Source of the DNA: Verrucomicrobiota bacterium
GTDB taxonomy: Bacteria > Verrucomicrobiota > Verrucomicrobiia > Limisphaerales > JAEYXS01
Reading direction: 5' to 3'
Assembly (NCBI GenBank): GCA_023431185.1
Contig: JAEYXS010000120.1
Coordinates: forward strand, 1 to 64,000
DNA length: 64,000 nt
Below, piece after piece: positions 50,835 through 59,354 of this stretch. Position 1 is the stretch's first letter. Every line of letters begins with the position of its first letter. The notes beneath the pieces were generated by a model. That model made no database searches and was not told the DNA's origin. It saw only the letters and a program-made list of their open reading frames with translations. The translations under genes and the position numbers were made by a program.

Positions 50835-51152
50835 ATGAAACAAATCAGCATGTTACTATTGGCTGCCGCGTTGTTTGCGGCAGGTTGTGGCGGGGGCAGT
50901 CCTAAAACGCTCGATACCACCACCGAGGAATCCACCAAACGGTCCGTTCAGGAAATCACCAAAGGCATGTCCGCTGAGGAAAAGAAGCAGTTCGAATCTG
51001 CGGTGATGGCGATCGGTGCCAAGCATCTCATGGCAAATATGTTCAAGGAGGGCGTGGATGCCGAAAAAGAAACTTTTAAATCGCTGCACGGCAAGACCGC
51101 CGCCGAGGTGATCGCCGAAGCCGAAAAGATCCGGAGTGAAATGAAGAAATAG
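50835..51152 (+). CDS. Small lipoprotein, DUF6694-like
   Basis: A 105-residue lipoprotein preceded by a strong Shine-Dalgarno (AAGGAG, 8 bp before ATG). The signal is MKQISMLLLAAALFAAGCGG with lipobox AAGC (Cys18). The mature part is helical and charged: LDTTTEESTKRSVQEITKGMSAEEKKQFESAVM, then FKEGVDAEKETFKSLHGKTAAEVIAEAEKIRSEMKK. The LDTTxEES...SxxEITKGMSxEEKKxFExA pattern is one I associate with the DUF6694 lipoproteins, tentatively. Function is unknown. It is a single-gene unit with a hairpin after it. Confidence 0.85.
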   Translation: MKQISMLLLAAALFAAGCGGGSPKTLDTTTEESTKRSVQEITKGMSAEEKKQFESAVMAIGAKHLMANMFKEGVDAEKETFKSLHGKTAAEVIAEAEKIRSEMKK

Positions 51153-51171
51153 CCCTTTAACAAACGCGCGC

Positions 51172-51198
51172 GCAGGCGGATGCACTGCATCCGCCTGC
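51172..51198. terminator. Perfect hairpin between lipoprotein and CocE-like genes
   Basis: GCAGGCGGATGC (51172-51183) and GCATCCGCCTGC (51187-51198) form a 12-bp stem with a 3-nt loop, 19 bp after the lipoprotein stop and 35 bp before the next start. TTGCTGT follows, without a clear T-run, so it may attenuate rather than terminate, or be a dispersed palindrome. Confidence 0.55.
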
Positions 51199-51233
51199 TT
51201 GCTGTACGACTGCCCATAGGATACACATCTTTC

Positions 51234-52907
51234 ATGCTTTATCCGGCTCGTGCCCTCTTCGGCCTGCTTTTGTTGCTTTCTGTTTCGGCCACGAAAGCCG
51301 CCGAACTTCCCCCGCTCGATCTGGACGGTGTCCGTGAGGAACATTTCATGATCCCCATGCGGGATGGCGTGAAGCTCTCCGCCTATGTCTATTTCCCGAA
51401 CAAGGTCGGTCCTCACCCCGTCATCTTCGAGCAACGCTACGTCAGCATCACGAACGCCGCCACGCGCAAGGAGATGGCCAAACTTGCCGGGCACGGCTAC
51501 GTCGTCGCCAAGGTGAATTTCCGCGGCAGCCATGAATCCGAAGGCGTCTGGCAAGGCTATCGCGCCCTTGGCTGGGGCGAACAACAAGATGGCTATGACC
51601 TCGTGGAGTGGTTCGCCCGCCAGTCCTGGTGCAACCGCAAAGTCGGCACCTTCGGCGGTTCCCAAGGCGGCTTCGCCCAAAACTTTCTCGCCGTCTCCGC
51701 CCCGCCCCATCTCGTCTGCCAATACATGATGGATACCGGCCTGAGCCTTTTCCATGAAGGCTACCGCATCGGCGGCATCTATCGCCCTGGTCGTCATGCC
51801 GAACTGGCGAAAGATGCCCGTGATCCCGAAGACAATCGCCGTCTGCTGGAAGAATGGTTCCGCCACCCGACCTATGACGATTATTGGAAGGCAGAAGATT
51901 GCACCCCGCATTTCGGCAAGATGAACGTTCCCTGCTTCACCATCGGCAGTTGGTATGACTTCATGTCCGTCGGCTCCATCCAGAGTTTCATCGGCCGGCA
52001 ATACCTAGGTGGTGGGAAATCACAGGGCCATCAGCAACTCATCCTCGGCCCCTGGCTGCATGGCGGTTACCCCAAGCCAAACAAAGTCGGCGACCTGGTC
52101 TATCCGGAAAACGCCCGGTTCGATGTCTATGCCCACATGATCCGCTGGTTCGATTTCTGGCTGAAGGATGTCAAAAACGGCGTGATGAACGAACCCGCTG
52201 TGCGCTATTACGTGATGGGTGCAGTGAATGAACCCGGTGCGCCCGGCAATATCTGGCGCAAGGCCAAATCCTGGCCGCCCGATTCAGTCGATACTCCCTT
52301 CTACCTGTATGAAGGCGGCCTGCTGGCCAATCGTCTGCCCGACTCGACACCTTCATCCACCAGTTACGAAAGCGACCCCAATAACCCCATGGAAATCGCT
52401 GGTCGCAGCTTCCCTGGTGCCAAGGATGCCCGGAGATTTGAAGAACAGAAAGATGTGCGCACCTTCACGACCGAGCCGTTGAAATATCCTGTGGAATGGA
52501 CCGGCAAGGTTCGCGCCGAACTCTATGTCTCCTCCACCGCCAAGGACACGGATTTCATCGTGCGCATCAGTGACGTGTATCCCGATGGTCGCAGCATCCT
52601 CATCATGGATTACATCCATCGTGCCCGTTTCCGTGAAGGCTGGGACAAGGAGGTTTTCATGCAGCCCGGCCAAGTTTACAAACTCGCCTTCGACATCGGC
52701 TCACTCAGCATGATCTTCAATGAAGGGCATCGCATCCGCGTCACCATCGCCAGCACTGGCGCACCGCTCTACGAACCCAATCCGCAAACGGGCGAACCGC
52801 TCACCATCGAATTCCCGGCGAACGCCGTGAAAGCGGTCAACACCATCCATCACTACCGGAAGCAACCCTCGCGCATCCTGGCCCCGGTGGTCCGACAGCA
52901 GAACTAA
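51234..52907 (+). CDS. Secreted CocE/NonD-family hydrolase (S15-like)
   Basis: A 557-residue protein from ATG 51234, which begins the signal peptide (MLYPARALFGLLLLLSVSATKA); the upstream extension crosses a hairpin and was dropped. The alpha/beta-hydrolase core has IPMRDGVKLSAYVYFP, the nucleophile elbow GGSQGGF with catalytic Ser, and GPWLHGGY with catalytic His. The C-terminal jelly-roll is typical of X-Pro dipeptidyl-peptidase/cocaine esterase relatives (VRAELYVSSTAKDTDFIVRISDVYPDG; GHRIRVTIASTGAPLYEPN). It hydrolyses an acyl ester or peptide substrate outside the cytoplasm; the substrate is not predictable. Confidence 0.93.
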   Translation: MLYPARALFGLLLLLSVSATKAAELPPLDLDGVREEHFMIPMRDGVKLSAYVYFPNKVGPHPVIFEQRYVSITNAATRKEMAKLAGHGYVVAKVNFRGSHESEGVWQGYRALGWGEQQDGYDLVEWFARQSWCNRKVGTFGGSQGGFAQNFLAVSAPPHLVCQYMMDTGLSLFHEGYRIGGIYRPGRHAELAKDARDPEDNRRLLEEWFRHPTYDDYWKAEDCTPHFGKMNVPCFTIGSWYDFMSVGSIQSFIGRQYLGGGKSQGHQQLILGPWLHGGYPKPNKVGDLVYPENARFDVYAHMIRWFDFWLKDVKNGVMNEPAVRYYVMGAVNEPGAPGNIWRKAKSWPPDSVDTPFYLYEGGLLANRLPDSTPSSTSYESDPNNPMEIAGRSFPGAKDARRFEEQKDVRTFTTEPLKYPVEWTGKVRAELYVSSTAKDTDFIVRISDVYPDGRSILIMDYIHRARFREGWDKEVFMQPGQVYKLAFDIGSLSMIFNEGHRIRVTIASTGAPLYEPNPQTGEPLTIEFPANAVKAVNTIHHYRKQPSRILAPVVRQQN

Positions 52908-52921
52908 ATTACACACTAAAA

Positions 52922-52947
52922 AAGCCCGGACAACTTTGTCCGGGCTT
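52922..52947 (-). terminator. Rho-independent terminator, mainly for the HMA-like gene
   Basis: AAGCCCGGACAA (52922-52933) and TTGTCCGGGCTT (52936-52947) form a 12-bp stem. On the minus strand it is followed by a U-run (complement of the A-run at 52918-52923), 25 bp after the HMA-like stop. On the plus strand no T-run follows, so termination of the CocE-like gene there would be weaker. Confidence 0.88.
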
Positions 52948-52971
52948 GATTGCTGAAAAGGGATAAGCCGT

Positions 52972-53505
52972 TTACTTTTTGGCCTTCGGCACCTTGGCGT
53001 TCAGGCCGGCTTCGTTCAAGGAGGTCATCAGCGCCTTCGGGCTGAAATTACCGGTGATGGTCGCTTCCTTGCTCTTGTTTTCCGCGTCATGCGCCGTCAC
53101 GCCAGTCACTTTCTTCACGGCGGCGTCAAACGCCTTCACGCACTTGCCACAGCAAAGATGCAGCCCCGTGATCTTCAGAGATGTCACCTTGGTGTCTTCC
53201 ACTTTCGCCGCTGCGATGCTGATCTTGGCATTGTCCGACTTGCCGTAATAACCGGCGTTCGCCACGGCATTCACAGCTTTCTTCGCCACCGCCTCGTCCG
53301 GTGCGGTGATGGTGACCGTACCGTCATCCTGGCTGGCCACGACCGTGGCGCCCTGCACCTTGCCCACGGAGGCTTCAACCCCCTTAACACAGGCACCGCA
53401 GCAGAGGTGGACATTGCTGAGTTTGACCTTCGTTTCTGCCATGGCCATGGAGGCCGACACCAGGCTGAGCGCCGCGATGATTGCGAGAGATTTGAGCGAT
53501 TTCAT
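52972..53505 (-). CDS. Secreted protein with two HMA-like domains (CCGxC motifs)
   Basis: A 177-residue protein with a Sec signal peptide (MKSLKSLAIIAALSLVSASMAMA). Two heavy-metal-associated folds follow: first VKLSNVHLCCGACVKGVEASVGKV, second LKITGLHLCCGKCVKAFDAAVKKV. HLCCGxCV replaces the GMxCxxC of standard HMA domains, giving three Cys and a His at each site. A metal chaperone or trap in the periplasm is likely (copper or mercury class); the metal is unknown. It ends in PKAKK. It has its own terminator. No copper ATPase lies nearby. Confidence 0.85.
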   Translation of the reverse strand: MKSLKSLAIIAALSLVSASMAMAETKVKLSNVHLCCGACVKGVEASVGKVQGATVVASQDDGTVTITAPDEAVAKKAVNAVANAGYYGKSDNAKISIAAAKVEDTKVTSLKITGLHLCCGKCVKAFDAAVKKVTGVTAHDAENKSKEATITGNFSPKALMTSLNEAGLNAKVPKAKK

Positions 53506-53676
53506 GATATATCAGATTAACAATTACTAGTTATAGACGCTATCCGCCGGCGGATTGGTTTCAAGATTTATTCCAAAAGATGGGGCTTGCTGTCCCAAAC
53601 CCTGTGCCAAAGGTCGGGGCAGCGGGCCGCCGCCGAAGCCTCTGACTCACTAGTGAAAAACAGGTCACACTGACGC

Positions 53677-55344
53677 TTAAAGCTGCTGTTTCACCCGCTT
53701 GGTCCGCCACAAAGCCACCACCAACGCCAGCAAAGCGCTCACACACGCCCAACCGAACACATCCCCGTTTCGCGTATAAAACGTGGTCGGCAACTCTGCG
53801 ATAGGGATGGAAACGACATCAAAACCTTCACGATACACATCCCCTTCCCCGAAAGAGGAAACTGTCTGCCGCCCTGCTGCATCCACCCAGCAGGTCAGGC
53901 CATTATTCGAGCAACGCACCAAAGTCCGGCGGTTTTCCACCGCGCGAAAGGTCGCATTCGCCGCATGCTGCCATTGCGCCGCGCTTTCCCCGAACCAGCC
54001 GTTGTTCGTCAGGTTGATAAGCAGATTCACATCCTCCTTCACCCCCTGTCGCACGAAATGCGGGAAGATGTCCTCGAAGCAGATGAGCATGGCGGCCCGG
54101 ATGCCCAGCTCTTTCAATTCAAACGGCGTTTGGTCCTTGCCCGGGGTGAATCCGCCCTCGATCGGCGTGAACCATTTCAAAAATGGCAACACATCCGCGA
54201 ACGGCACGAACTCCCCGAACGCCACCAGCTTCTGCTTGTCATGTTTGGCGAGAATCCCGCCTTTGGGCGAGATCAGGAAACTGCTGTTGTAGTAGAGCCC
54301 GTCATTCGGTTCCGGCGTGGCGGTGTTCGCCTCGGCATCATCCGCGCCAAGGATCAACCAAACATTGCCCTGCGCAGAGATCTGCATGACAGTTCTGGAT
54401 AATTCCTCATCGTAACGTAAGAGACCGGGTGTGACCGCCTCTGGCCAAAGCATCACCTCCGGCTTCGTCTCCAGTGCCAGACGGGACAGGCGTAACACTT
54501 TCTCGAACGCGATCTTGTTTTGTTCCGGGTCCCACTTCACCGTCTGCGGGATGCTGGGCTGGATGAGAGCAAACTTCACCGACTTCTGACCGGAAAACAG
54601 CGTCAGTATGGAGTACATACCGGCCACGCAAACCAATCCTACGGCAATGACCGGAAGTATTAGCTCCACCACCCACGCCCCCAAACACAGCTTGGTCTGC
54701 CGGATGACCGCCACCACGTTCAGCAATGACACCGAGAACCAGACCACCAGGAAAGAAACACCATAAACGCCGGTGAGAGAAGCTACCTGTATCAGCGCCG
54801 TCATCCGGTATTGCGAGACACCCAGCGTCAACCACGGAAAGCCGGTGAGCAACCGCGCCATAATCATCTCCAGCGCCACCCAGATAGCCGCACACAACAA
54901 CGCCCAGAACGTCCGCTGCAACCAGCCGGAAACAGGTGCTTTCCCCGGCTCCATCGGCTTGAACACATCCGCTGGCGCAATCCGCAAACACACCCAAACC
55001 CAAACCGCATAATAAAGCGCCTGCCAGGCCGAGAGCGCGAACCAGCCCAAAATGGGAAAGAACGTCACCGGGATGAACCAAAGCCAGTAGAGCGAAGTAA
55101 GATTGAAGCCGAGGCCGAACAGCCAGCCGTAGAGGAAACGCCTTTTGCCCGTCTCAGCTCCCGCCGTCACAGCGAGTGCCAGCGCCGGAGCGATCCAGGC
55201 GAACACCGCCAGATGCGCTTTCGGAAACGCCAGCGACAGCAGCACGCCCACCAGCAATGCCAGTGTGCCGCGCGAGCAGAAGAGCGCTTTGAGCCGGGCC
55301 GTATTCAATGCGCCGCAGCTTGCCCCACAGCCGCAAAAACACAA
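53677..55344 (-). CDS. lnt: Apolipoprotein N-acyltransferase
   Basis: A 555-residue inner-membrane enzyme that adds the third acyl chain to lipoproteins. Seven or so hydrophobic segments (RGTLALLVGVLLSLAFP, GWLFGLGFNLTSLYWLWFIPV, ALYYAVWVWVCLRI, VSFLVVWFSVSLLNVVAVI, LPVIAVGLVCVAGMYSIL) precede the nitrilase domain. The catalytic triad is Glu in LWPEAVTPG, Lys in KHDKQKLVAFGEF and Cys in AMLICFEDIFP. It is slightly longer than E. coli Lnt (512). The N-terminus (MCFCGCGASCG) is Cys-rich and the exact start uncertain. It follows the thioredoxin gene by 21 bp. Confidence 0.95.
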   Translation of the reverse strand: MCFCGCGASCGALNTARLKALFCSRGTLALLVGVLLSLAFPKAHLAVFAWIAPALALAVTAGAETGKRRFLYGWLFGLGFNLTSLYWLWFIPVTFFPILGWFALSAWQALYYAVWVWVCLRIAPADVFKPMEPGKAPVSGWLQRTFWALLCAAIWVALEMIMARLLTGFPWLTLGVSQYRMTALIQVASLTGVYGVSFLVVWFSVSLLNVVAVIRQTKLCLGAWVVELILPVIAVGLVCVAGMYSILTLFSGQKSVKFALIQPSIPQTVKWDPEQNKIAFEKVLRLSRLALETKPEVMLWPEAVTPGLLRYDEELSRTVMQISAQGNVWLILGADDAEANTATPEPNDGLYYNSSFLISPKGGILAKHDKQKLVAFGEFVPFADVLPFLKWFTPIEGGFTPGKDQTPFELKELGIRAAMLICFEDIFPHFVRQGVKEDVNLLINLTNNGWFGESAAQWQHAANATFRAVENRRTLVRCSNNGLTCWVDAAGRQTVSSFGEGDVYREGFDVVSIPIAELPTTFYTRNGDVFGWACVSALLALVVALWRTKRVKQQL

Positions 55345-55365
55345 GCGCTAGCGTCACCTGCACAC

Positions 55366-55836
55366 TCATTTCACTGCCTGCAGACGCTGGCGAAATCTCG
55401 CGGCTTCCTCAAAACCTATCAGCCGGAGACGCACACGCTCCTGCCCATCTTCCCCGATGAACACCACCGTCGGCAATGCGCTGACGGCAAAGCTCTCCCC
55501 CACCTTCGCCGCCTCACCTTGCGGACTGGTCAGGTCCACTTTGAACCGCACAAACCGTTCTACACCCGCGATGACATCCTGGTCGGTAAATGTTTCCCGG
55601 CGCAGCTTGTGGCACGGCCCGCACCAATCCGCCGCGAAATAAAGCATGATGGGTTTCTTCTGCTGCCGGGCTGCTTGATAGGCCGTCTCCGAATACTCTT
55701 CCCAGACCACGCCCGGCTTGTTGCTCTCCCCGGTGAAGATGTCGACAAACAGGCGCCCGAAGAACAGACATAATAGCGCCACCACGATGTACGGCATCCA
55801 TGCTCTCAATTTCTTCGACTGTTCCTCTGCATTCAT
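55366..55836 (-). CDS. Membrane-anchored thioredoxin-fold protein
   Basis: A 156-residue protein with an N-terminal membrane anchor (WMPYIVVALLCLFFGRLFVDIF). It is followed by a periplasmic thioredoxin domain: KKPIMLYFAADWCGPCHKLRRETF, with redox WCGPC, then VRFKVDLTS and SALPTVVFIGEDGQE with the cis-Pro. The pattern resembles the DsbD C-terminal domain and other periplasmic reductants (DUF255/thioredoxin_7). It probably reduces cysteines of exported proteins. It is 21 bp upstream of lnt on the same strand and divergent from the aldo/keto reductase (start 55908). Confidence 0.93.
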   Translation of the reverse strand: MNAEEQSKKLRAWMPYIVVALLCLFFGRLFVDIFTGESNKPGVVWEEYSETAYQAARQQKKPIMLYFAADWCGPCHKLRRETFTDQDVIAGVERFVRFKVDLTSPQGEAAKVGESFAVSALPTVVFIGEDGQERVRLRLIGFEEAARFRQRLQAVK

Positions 55837-55907
55837 CTTTGTCCAGGCTCCGCTTTTCCCTTTTCTGTTTCTCTACGGACAGCTTAACTACGCACATCAT
55901 TCAACCT

Positions 55908-56831
55908 ATGCAAAGCATCCTTTTGGGTTCCAGTTCGATCCGTGTCACGCGCCTTTCCTACGGCTGCTGGCGCATCGCCGAGAAGGGCGAGGCCGATTAC
56001 GCCGCCGGACGTGAAGCCGTGCTCGCCGCAGTCGATGCCGGTTACACCTTCTTCGACCATGCCGACATCTATTGCAGCGGCCATTCCGAAATCGCCTTCG
56101 GCCGGGTGTTGAAGGAAGTGAAAGGGCTGCGTGAGAAACTGGTCATCGCCACCAAATGCGGTATCCGCAAACCGGGCGAACCGGCCGGTGCTCCCGTCCG
56201 CTATGATTTCAGCAAGGACTACATCCTGAACTGCTGCGATGCCTCGCTCAAACGCCTTGGCATCGAGACCATCGACCTCTACCAACTGCATCGCCCCGAC
56301 TGGCTCTGCGATCCTTTTGAAGTCGCCCATGCCTTCAGCAAACTGCGCCAGAGCGGCAAAGTGCGCGAATTCGGCGTCAGCAATTTCAGCCCCTCACAAG
56401 TCTCCATGCTGCAAGCCGCCCTGCCCTTCCCCATCCTGAGCAATCAGGTGGAGATCAGCCTCACACAGCTCAGCAAGTTTACCGATGGCACACTCGATCA
56501 ATGCCTCGAACGCCGCATGACCCCGATGGCATGGAGCCCGCTGGGTGCCGGTTTGCTCGCTGACGGCGCCCGCAGCTTGCTGCCTGGCCAGAAGAAGTAT
56601 GACCCAACGCGTGTGGTAGCAGCATTGGATAGGATGGCGAAGGAGCTCAACACCAACCGCACAGCGCTCGCGCTGGCGTGGTTGCTGAAGCATCCGAGCA
56701 AGATTGTGCCCATCGTGGGCTCGGCGAATCCGGCCCGCATCCGCAGCTCCGTAGATTGCCTCAACGTCAATCTTTCACGGGAGCAGTGGTACACCTTGCT
56801 GGAAGCAGCACGGGGCGAGCAACTGCCTTAA
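55908..56831 (+). CDS. Aldo/keto reductase
   Basis: A 307-residue cytoplasmic NADPH-dependent reductase starting at ATG 55908 (MQSILLGSSS); the frame is open to 55800, but that region overlaps the divergent thioredoxin gene. Motifs: GYTFFDHADIYCSGHSE (catalytic Asp/Tyr), LVIATKCGIR with the Lys, YQLHRPDW with the His, and FGVSNFSPSQ and VPIVGSANPARIRSS for the cofactor. It matches the YdhF-like subgroup (LYQLHRPD, PMAWSPLG). Substrate is a carbonyl compound, not specified. The SGNH hydrolase follows by 13 bp. Confidence 0.93.
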   Translation: MQSILLGSSSIRVTRLSYGCWRIAEKGEADYAAGREAVLAAVDAGYTFFDHADIYCSGHSEIAFGRVLKEVKGLREKLVIATKCGIRKPGEPAGAPVRYDFSKDYILNCCDASLKRLGIETIDLYQLHRPDWLCDPFEVAHAFSKLRQSGKVREFGVSNFSPSQVSMLQAALPFPILSNQVEISLTQLSKFTDGTLDQCLERRMTPMAWSPLGAGLLADGARSLLPGQKKYDPTRVVAALDRMAKELNTNRTALALAWLLKHPSKIVPIVGSANPARIRSSVDCLNVNLSREQWYTLLEAARGEQLP

Positions 56832-56844
56832 CCCTACACCCCGT

Positions 56845-57690
56845 ATGACCATTGGCCGCAAACAGTTTGTCACTCTCGCCGTCACCGGATTGTTGTTAAG
56901 CACAATCAGCAGCTCCCTGTCCGTTGCTGATACCAAGAAATCCACCGAACCCACCAATGCCGCTGAAGCCGCTGCCAAAAAGGCGGCGGAAGACAAGGCG
57001 CTGGACACAGCGTATCAGGCATGGAAGGCCACGCTGCCGCCCGAGCATCAGGCGTGGGAACGCGTGCTGGAGCAGAATCTCGGCGCGTTCTACCTGCCCA
57101 TCCACAAGCGCGAGAAAGTGAAAGGCACGGCGAATGCCTGGGATTATGTGAAGGATGACCCGAAGCTGCCACGCGTGCTGTTGATCGGTGACTCTGTCTC
57201 GCGTGGTTACACCATGGCCACGCGGGCCGCGTTGAGAGGCAAAGCGAACGTCCATCGCGCCCCGGAGAATTGCGGACCCACAGCCAACGGCTTGAAGAAG
57301 CTCGACGTATGGCTGGGGAAAGGAAAATGGGACGTCATCCACTTCAACTTCGGCATCCATGACCGCGCCACGCCACTCGCGGATTACGAAAAGCGGTTGG
57401 AAGAGATCATCACCCGGCTAAAAAAGACAGGTGCCAAACTCATCTGGGCCAGTACGACGCCCATCCCCGATGACGCGGCCAAGAAACAAACCGCTGCCTC
57501 CATAGTAGAGCGGAATGCCGTCGCGGAAAAACTGGCGAAGAAACACGGCATGGCGGTCAATGATCTGTTCACCTTCATCACGCCTCACTTGGCTGTGTTG
57601 CAACCGCCTTTGGACGTCCATTTCAAAGCGGAAGGCTATGAATTACTCGGCCAGCAGGTGGCAAAGTCGATCGAAGGCAGTTTGAAGTGA
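56845..57690 (+). CDS. Secreted SGNH/GDSL hydrolase
   Basis: A 281-residue secreted esterase-type protein. The signal peptide (MTIGRKQFVTLAVTGLLLSTISSSLSVA) is followed by a charged Ala/Lys/Glu-rich helix. The SGNH core has LLIGDSVSRGY (Ser), ENCGPTANG (Asn block), HFNFGIHDRA and the C-terminal PLDVHFKAEGYELLG (Asp-x-x-His). It should remove acyl groups from glycans, lipids or small esters. It is 13 bp after the aldo/keto reductase and 58 bp before the MOSC gene, so the three may form one operon. Confidence 0.9.
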   Translation: MTIGRKQFVTLAVTGLLLSTISSSLSVADTKKSTEPTNAAEAAAKKAAEDKALDTAYQAWKATLPPEHQAWERVLEQNLGAFYLPIHKREKVKGTANAWDYVKDDPKLPRVLLIGDSVSRGYTMATRAALRGKANVHRAPENCGPTANGLKKLDVWLGKGKWDVIHFNFGIHDRATPLADYEKRLEEIITRLKKTGAKLIWASTTPIPDDAAKKQTAASIVERNAVAEKLAKKHGMAVNDLFTFITPHLAVLQPPLDVHFKAEGYELLGQQVAKSIEGSLK

Positions 57691-57748
57691 CCTAGGCAGG
57701 TCACTTGCACAACCATACATCGTGCACTAGTGTCGCGAAAAATTGACC

Positions 57749-58324
57749 ATGGCTGACACACCCGCAAAACCTTTCGGTCCCATAGGAGATTCCACACGGC
57801 ATCGCTCGCTGGAAGAATTGGAATCCGGCCTGCTCGCCTTGCCGCCAGCGCCGAAGGACTCGGGGCGTGTCACCCTCATTGTCCGGCGTGATCCGGAGAA
57901 AAACCGGGAAATATTGCAGCAAGCGCGCCTCACACCAGAAGAAGGTTTGCCGGGCGATAATTGGGGCCGCAATCCCGATCGCCTGCCCGATGCGCAACTT
58001 GCCGTGATGCGACACGACGTGGCCGAACTCATCGCCAACGGCCAATCCCTCACCCTCTTCGGCGACAGTTTGTTCGTGGACTTGGACCTCTCGGCCGAGA
58101 ACCTGCCCACCGGCACACGTCTGCGTGTGGGCGAAGCGCTCATCGAAGTGACGCCTATGCCGCATGATGGGTGTTCTAAATTTAACGCCCGCTTCGGCAA
58201 TGGGGCCTTGAAATTCGTCGCCGCCAAAGGCACCCGGAACCAGAATCGCCGGGGCATTTACTGGAAAGTGGTAGCGGCCGGAGAAGTAAGCGTGGGGGCA
58301 GGGGTTGAAGTGATTTCGAGGTAG
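57749..58324 (+). CDS. MOSC-domain protein
   Basis: A 191-residue protein starting at ATG 57749 (a TTG at 57743 is possible). MOSC landmarks: LPGDNWGRNP, AVMRHDVAELIANGQSLTLFGDSLFVDLDLSAENLPTGTRLRVGEALIEVTPMPHDGCSKFNARFG, where Cys of GCSKF is the expected sulfur- or molybdenum-linked cysteine. RRGIYWKVVAAGEVSVG closes the barrel. MOSC proteins carry sulfur for molybdenum-cofactor enzymes or for thiol donation; the partner here is not known. It follows the GDSL gene and precedes the RAYT region, from which it is separated by the left inverted repeat (58334). Confidence 0.88.
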   Translation: MADTPAKPFGPIGDSTRHRSLEELESGLLALPPAPKDSGRVTLIVRRDPEKNREILQQARLTPEEGLPGDNWGRNPDRLPDAQLAVMRHDVAELIANGQSLTLFGDSLFVDLDLSAENLPTGTRLRVGEALIEVTPMPHDGCSKFNARFGNGALKFVAAKGTRNQNRRGIYWKVVAAGEVSVGAGVEVISR

Positions 58325-58333
58325 GCTGCCACC

Positions 58334-58390
58334 CCAAGAACGCGCAGCGTTCGCCCCATCCCGGTAGGGACGCGGTGCTCCGCGTTCCCT
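58334..58390. repeat. Left 57-bp inverted repeat of RAYT unit (two REP palindromes)
   Basis: Two palindromic pieces in tandem: CCAAGAACGCGCAGCGTTC and, from 58363, GGTAGGGACGCGG with CCGCGTTCCCT. It is matched in reverse at 59298-59354 with 54 of 57 bases identical (mismatches at positions 20, 24 and 29). It starts 9 bp after the MOSC stop. Confidence 0.92.
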
Positions 58391-58476
58391 TGCATCCCCC
58401 TGTGAGTCACGCCAATTGAATGCACAGACATGGAGACATTATGAAGCAGAATAAACGGATGCGCTCATGCCTAGTC

Positions 58477-58504
58477 AGGGAGCGCGGAGCACCGCGTCCC
58501 TACC
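58477..58504. repeat. Inner REP core copy, inverted orientation
   Basis: A 28-bp reverse-orientation copy of the GGTAGGGACGCGG core (here starting AGGGAGCGCGG), 86 bp after the left outer copy, making a facing pair (REPIN layout). Together with 58363-58390 and the two right copies it gives four cores around one gene. Confidence 0.88.
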
Positions 58505-58598
58505 GGGATTGGAATGGGCACACTTCGTGTTCCGGATTTTATGCACTTTGGATAATCAGGCTTTGCTTCCCAAGGAAATCAAAATAGAAATCTGTTCG

Positions 58599-59084
58599 GT
58601 GGCTGAAAACTCCCCATTGTACCCGCACATCGGCCGTAAGACACCGGCACAAGGGGTCGATGTAACTTTCAGCGAAAAGACCGTTGTCTGGACGACGATC
58701 TGCACGAAGGATCACGGCCGATGGCTGACACAAACCATCGTCAAAGATTCATTGCATGAGATTTGGCAGGATCAAGCCAAAGCATGGATGGTCGGCGACT
58801 ATATCCTGATGCCGGATCACATGCATTTCTTTTGCTCACCGCACGACCTGAGGTTCAGCATCGAGAAGTGGTTTGCCTATTGGAAAGATTGTTTCAGCAA
58901 ACGACACGAGAATCCTGAATGGAAATGGCAGCGTAGCGGTTTCCACCATCGCATCCGATCTGGTCAAGAATACAGTGAGAAGTGGAATTACTTGATGCAA
59001 AATCCCGTCCGCAAAGGCTTGGTAGAAAACACCAATGATTGGCCGTGGAAAGGGACTGTGCATCCACAGGTAGGGTGGATCTAA
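58599..59084 (+). CDS. REP-associated tyrosine transposase (RAYT, Y1-type)
   Basis: A 161-residue protein. GTG 58599 is preferred over ATG 58467, because the extra 44 codons translate a REP core (GARSTASLPGL). VWTTICTKDHGRW is the first RAYT strand; the HUH-like metal motif is LMPDHMHFF. IEKWFAYWKDCFSK leads to the region WQRSGFHHRIRSGQEYSEKWNYLMQNPVRKGLV, whose Tyr is the candidate nucleophile. RAYTs are single-copy, vertically kept transposases that mobilise REP/REPIN sequences rather than themselves. This one is bracketed by its probable substrates on both sides. Confidence 0.9.
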   Translation: MAENSPLYPHIGRKTPAQGVDVTFSEKTVVWTTICTKDHGRWLTQTIVKDSLHEIWQDQAKAWMVGDYILMPDHMHFFCSPHDLRFSIEKWFAYWKDCFSKRHENPEWKWQRSGFHHRIRSGQEYSEKWNYLMQNPVRKGLVENTNDWPWKGTVHPQVGWI

Positions 59085-59114
59085 ATCATAGGGTGCGAAG
59101 CGCTTACCCCTCCA

Positions 59115-59142
59115 GGTAGGGACGCGGTGCTCCGTGTTCCCT
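59115..59142. repeat. Inner REP core copy, forward orientation
   Basis: A 28-bp copy (GGTAGGGACGCGG, then TCCGTGTTCCCT) 30 bp after the RAYT stop, facing the inverted copy at 59298-59325. One change (GTGTT for GCGTT) weakens its stem. Confidence 0.88.
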
Positions 59143-59297
59143 AACTAGACCTTGATGTAATCGCCAATCAAAACTGGGGCTCTGGCAACAAGTTGCACTC
59201 ATGGATTGCCATCGTCCAGTTAAAGAGCGGCACGATATCTGTCTCAAAGTGTTTCCAAGTTCCTGCTTTAGATTCGCGATTATCTCAAGGGAATGCA

Positions 59298-59354
59298 AGG
59301 GAACGCGGAGCACCGCGTCCCTACCTGGATAGGGTGAACGCTGCGCGTTCTTGG
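59298..59354. repeat. Right 57-bp inverted repeat of RAYT unit
   Basis: The reverse complement of 58334-58390 with three mismatches, so 58334-59354 (1021 bp) looks like a bounded unit. Stretches 58325-58598 and 59085-59460 contain only these repeats and no other gene. No target-site duplication was evident at the ends. Confidence 0.92.

Noticed and set aside
58467..58598. 44-codon N-terminal extension of the RAYT gene from ATG 58467
   Set aside because: It translates a REP core and is not part of the RAYT fold; GTG 58599 fits family length better.
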